Notes under the pieces: model-generated
Database searches by the model: none
What the model saw: the letters and a program-made list of their open reading frames with translations, nothing else
What the model was told of the DNA's origin: nothing
Shown here: positions 6,217-8,317 of the stretch, piece by piece
Layout of the letters: each line of letters starts with the position of its first letter
Numbering within the stretch: the stretch's first letter is position 1
Made by a program: the position numbers and the translations under genes
Assembly (NCBI GenBank): GCA_002425405.1
Contig: DIME01000070.1
Span: forward strand, 1 to 8,317
DNA length: 8,317 bases
Direction: 5' to 3'
Source of the DNA: Candidatus Accumulibacter vicinus
GTDB lineage: Bacteria > Pseudomonadota > Gammaproteobacteria > Burkholderiales > Rhodocyclaceae

Positions 6217-6600
6217 TCATGGAACAAACCGTTCCCTATTCAGACCATCAATGATGGAAAAATGTCTGGCGTTGGCGGTCAACAGGGTAAGGCCATGATC
6301 GAGGGCAGTTGCTGCGATCAGTGCATCGGCCAACTGCAAGCCGCCGGATAGGGCGTAGGTGTCGATCAAGGTGGTGGCCTGTTCGGAGATGGCGGGGGTC
6401 AGCGGCAACACATCGCTATCCCGCTGCGCCAGCCCCCGTTTGATCCGCTGCAATTCATCCTTGCTGCGGCATCCTTGCGCCAGTTCCAAGTAGGTCACAA
6501 CGGAAAGCCGCCAAGGATGAATGAGGTCAAGACGGGCTTTGGCTCCGACGTGGCCTCTCGTTAGCCAGATCAGCACATCCGAGTCAATCAAAAGGGTCAC
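6217..6600 (-). CDS. vapC: VapC-family PIN-domain toxin (ribonuclease)
   Basis: This 127-residue PIN-domain protein has the usual length of VapC toxins, Mg-dependent endoribonucleases that cut tRNA or rRNA and stop translation when freed from their antitoxin. The opening LLIDSDVLIWL (3-13) gives the first acidic residue (Asp6, with Asp8 near). Glu39 lies in VVTYLELAQG (34-43) and Asp92 in LADALIAATAL (90-100). The last motif reads LLTANARHF (106-114), with Asn110 where the fourth acidic residue often stands, as in many VapC proteins. The start is GTG at 6600, six bases after the antitoxin stop, with only a weak ribosome site, so translation is probably coupled to the antitoxin. Some stretches count 50-58% GC against 68% in a sampled alaS stretch, compatible with recent acquisition. 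RNA target and activity are unknown. Confidence 0.9.
   Translation of the reverse strand: MTLLIDSDVLIWLTRGHVGAKARLDLIHPWRLSVVTYLELAQGCRSKDELQRIKRGLAQRDSDVLPLTPAISEQATTLIDTYALSGGLQLADALIAATALDHGLTLLTANARHFSIIDGLNRERFVP
6221..6235. repeat. Perfect short inverted repeat at the vapC 3' end
   Basis: GGAAC, a five-base spacer and GTTCC form a perfect 5-bp inverted repeat across the last vapC codons, ending directly before the ATG at 6220. In RNA it could form a small hairpin with a 5-base loop. It is short enough to be chance, and it lies in coding sequence. Confidence 0.35.
6241..6268. repeat. Imperfect nested inverted repeat inside vapC
   Basis: CAGAC (6241-6245) pairs with GTCTG (6264-6268), and inside it CCATCA (6245-6250) pairs with TGATGG (6252-6257) around one base. 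Base 6245 is shared by the two arms. A seven-base one-sided bulge (6257-6263) separates the outer and inner stems. It encodes the residues around ARHFSIIDGLN of the toxin. Function unknown; possibly only a by-product of coding. Confidence 0.3.
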
Positions 6601-6606
6601 GGCTGC

Positions 6607-6831
6607 TCAGAAACGCGGCGCACGCAGCGTGCTGAGATAAGCTTGCACGTCAGCCATATCCTCGCGGTCGCGCCACATCCCGAACAGCAGATCGTCTTCT
6701 ACCGCCACGCCGCCGACGGCTTGCTCCTCAATCCGAATGGTGACGCGGGCATTCTCGGGAACCGCCAGCCTGTTCCGCCAAGCCTCGGGAAGTTCGCTGA
6801 TTTTCACATTCTCGATGACAAGAGTACTCAT
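6607..6831 (-). CDS. vapB: VapB-like antitoxin partner of the PIN toxin
   Basis: This 74-residue acidic protein lies directly upstream of the PIN toxin in the same direction, the standard antitoxin-first order. The N-terminal half (MSTLVIENVKISELPEAWRN, then RVTIRIEE at 29-36) could form the strand-rich DNA-binding part. The C-terminal half, with LLFGMWRDREDMADVQAYLS (48-67) and LRAPRF at the end, has the tail style I recall from antitoxins that wrap around PIN toxins. Which DNA-binding fold it has (AbrB-like or Phd-like) cannot be settled by eye. ATG 6831 has GGAG (6841-6838) six bases upstream. It starts 32 bases after the alaS stop, too little room for a strong independent promoter unless it overlaps the alaS end. 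Such antitoxins normally bind and repress their own promoter together with the toxin, but I cannot point to an operator. Confidence 0.8.
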   Translation of the reverse strand: MSTLVIENVKISELPEAWRNRLAVPENARVTIRIEEQAVGGVAVEDDLLFGMWRDREDMADVQAYLSTLRAPRF

Positions 6832-6863
6832 CTGGTTCTCCGTTCGACCATTTCAGTTCCGGG
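6832..6863. other. alaS-vapB intergenic spacer
   Basis: This 32-base spacer holds the vapB ribosome binding site (GGAG, 6841-6838 on the minus strand). I see no convincing -35/-10 pair, no terminator hairpin with a T run after alaS, and no clear palindrome for antitoxin binding. On the minus strand GGTCGAGCAACGG, at the alaS end, is partly repeated as GGTCGAACGG in the spacer, an imperfect direct repeat of doubtful meaning. Confidence 0.4.
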
Positions 6864-8317
6864 TCACAACCGTTGCTCGACCCAGGGCCGCACTGAAGCC
6901 AGAGCCACGGGTAAATTGGCCGGCTCGTTGCCGCCGGCCTGGGCCATGTCCGCACGACCGCCGCCCTTGCCGCCAAGCTGTCGGGCAACCATGTTCACCA
7001 GTTCGCCGGCCTTGACCCTGCTGGTCAGATCGGCGGTGACGCCGGCGATCAGCGTCACCTTGCCGTCATTGGTCGAGGCCAGCACGACGGCGGCGCTCTG
7101 CAGCTTGTCGCGCAACTTGTCGATGGTCGAGCGCAAGGCGTTGACGTCGGCGCCGTCCATGACCGCGGCGACAACCCTGCTACCCTTGACTTCGACCGCC
7201 TGCGCGAGCAGTTCGTCGCCTTGCGCCGAGGCGAGTTTCGCCTTGAGACGGGCCAGATCCCTTTCCAGCGAGCGAACATTGTCGAGAACCTGCGCGAGCT
7301 TGACCGGCACCTCGGCAAGCGGCACCTTGAACGCCGCCGCCGCATCGGTCAGCATCGCCTGCTGCTGTTGAACGAGCGCCAGCGCGGTGTCACCGGTCAC
7401 CGCCTCGACGCGGCGGACGCCGGCGGCGACGCCGGTTTCGGCGACGATCTTGAACAGGCCGATGTCACCGCTGCGCCGGACGTGCACGCCACCGCAGAGT
7501 TCCTTCGACGAGCCGATCGTCAGCACCCGCACTTCGTCGCCGTATTTCTCGCCGAAGAGCATCATCGCCCCTGAGCGCTGTGCTTCCTCGATCGGCATGA
7601 TGCGTGCCTCGGCGGCGGCATTGGCGAGAATCTCGTGATTGACGATGGTCTCGACACGACGAATCTCGTCGGCGCTCATCGGCGCATGGTGCGCAAAGTC
7701 GAAGCGCGTCTTCTCGGCGTCGACCAGCGAGCCTTTCTGCTGCACATGGCTGCCGAGCACCTCGCGCAGCGCCTTGTGCATCAGGTGCGTCGCCGAGTGG
7801 TTGCGCACGATGCGCGCGCGCGCCAGCCCGTCCACCCTGGCGGAAACGTTGTCGCCAACGCTGATCAGCCCGGTCCTGACGACGCCCTGATGACCAAAGA
7901 CGGTGGCCTGGATCTTCTGCGTGTCCTCGACCGCGAAAATCCCCTGCCCGCCCTGCAAGATCCCACGATCGCCGACTTGGCCACCCGATTCGGCGTAGAA
8001 CGGCGTTTCGTCAAGGACGACGACGCCAAGCTCGCCTTCCTTCAGCTCATCGACCAGGGTACCGTCGCGGTACAGCGCCAGGACCTTGCCGCTGAACTCG
8101 GTCGCCTCATAACCATGAAAGGTCGTCGCCGGTCCCTGGTAATCGAGTGCTGCGGCCATTCTGAACTTGCCGGCGGCGCGCGCCTGTTCCTTCTGGTGCG
8201 CCATCGCCGCGTCAAAGGCGGCCACATCGACGCTGACGCCGCGTTCACGGCAGACATCGGCGGTCAGATCGAGCGGAAAACCGAAGGTATCGTGCAGCTT
8301 GAAGGCGGTGTTGCCGT
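6864..8317 (-). CDS. alaS: Alanyl-tRNA synthetase, C-terminal part
   Basis: The gene runs off the right edge; 483 C-terminal residues of a protein normally about 870-880 long are present, so the catalytic core is mostly outside. AlaRS charges tRNA-Ala in the cytoplasm and hydrolyses mischarged Ser- and Gly-tRNA. The fragment opens in the segment LHDTFGFPLDLTADVCRERG. The beta-barrel mark TPFYAESGGQVGDRG follows (coding about 8001-7959). The editing domain has its metal site in HSATH (7799-7785) and CGGVH (7496-7482), with RRSGDIGLFKI next to it. A charged helical stretch (VRSLERDLARLKAKLASAQG) forms the coiled-coil linker. The C-Ala domain ends with the glycine-rich GGKGGGRADMAQAGG. Everything expected is present and there is no frameshift. 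The stop (6864-6866) is 32 bases before vapB. Confidence 0.96.
   Translation of the reverse strand, partial: GNTAFKLHDTFGFPLDLTADVCRERGVSVDVAAFDAAMAHQKEQARAAGKFRMAAALDYQGPATTFHGYEATEFSGKVLALYRDGTLVDELKEGELGVVVLDETPFYAESGGQVGDRGILQGGQGIFAVEDTQKIQATVFGHQGVVRTGLISVGDNVSARVDGLARARIVRNHSATHLMHKALREVLGSHVQQKGSLVDAEKTRFDFAHHAPMSADEIRRVETIVNHEILANAAAEARIMPIEEAQRSGAMMLFGEKYGDEVRVLTIGSSKELCGGVHVRRSGDIGLFKIVAETGVAAGVRRVEAVTGDTALALVQQQQAMLTDAAAAFKVPLAEVPVKLAQVLDNVRSLERDLARLKAKLASAQGDELLAQAVEVKGSRVVAAVMDGADVNALRSTIDKLRDKLQSAAVVLASTNDGKVTLIAGVTADLTSRVKAGELVNMVARQLGGKGGGRADMAQAGGNEPANLPVALASVRPWVEQRL

Noticed and set aside
6832..6900. Possible promoter or VapB operator upstream of vapB.
   Set aside because: A TTGTGA-like -35 can be found, but no -10 stands at proper spacing and no good palindrome is present; too weak to annotate.

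Overview
The window is gene-dense, GC-rich bacterial chromosome with no gap over 40 bases between genes. Gene content and protein style suggest a betaproteobacterium, plausibly of the Rhodocyclales type (Accumulibacter/Dechloromonas-like). That is a judgement from recognised protein families and not a database result.

Layout. The left half (1-4669) is read on the plus strand as one tightly packed series. It holds the 3' end of waaF (LPS heptosyltransferase II), a small NTF2/SnoaL-like protein, a YheT-family alpha/beta hydrolase, a phosphomannomutase/phosphoglucomutase, and an HDOD protein with a degenerate EAL domain. The first three junctions are a 4-base ATGA overlap, a 4-base TTGA overlap and a 1-base gap, so an operon with translational coupling is likely. 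The right half (8317-4671) is read on the minus strand: the C-terminal 483 residues of alanyl-tRNA synthetase, a VapB-like antitoxin and PIN-domain VapC toxin pair, a low-specificity L-threonine aldolase, and a zinc-ribbon Nudix hydrolase. The two blocks converge, and their stop codons are separated by one base (4670).

How the genes fit together. waaF and the phosphohexomutase both serve envelope polysaccharide synthesis: inner-core LPS assembly and the hexose-1-phosphate supply for sugar nucleotides. The EAL-HDOD protein at the end of that block is probably a signalling adaptor and not an active c-di-GMP phosphodiesterase, because most of the EAL catalytic residues are replaced. In the minus block, alaS, the threonine aldolase and the Nudix hydrolase look like resident housekeeping genes. 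The vapBC pair looks like an insertion between alaS and the aldolase, and parts of vapC are lower in GC than alaS.

I found no clearly new biological system. The points most worth a second look are the toxin-antitoxin pair inside a housekeeping gene string, the one-base convergent junction without a terminator, the two TTG starts overlapping upstream stop codons, and the degenerate EAL domain. No rRNA, tRNA, CRISPR array, insertion sequence or convincing promoter was seen.
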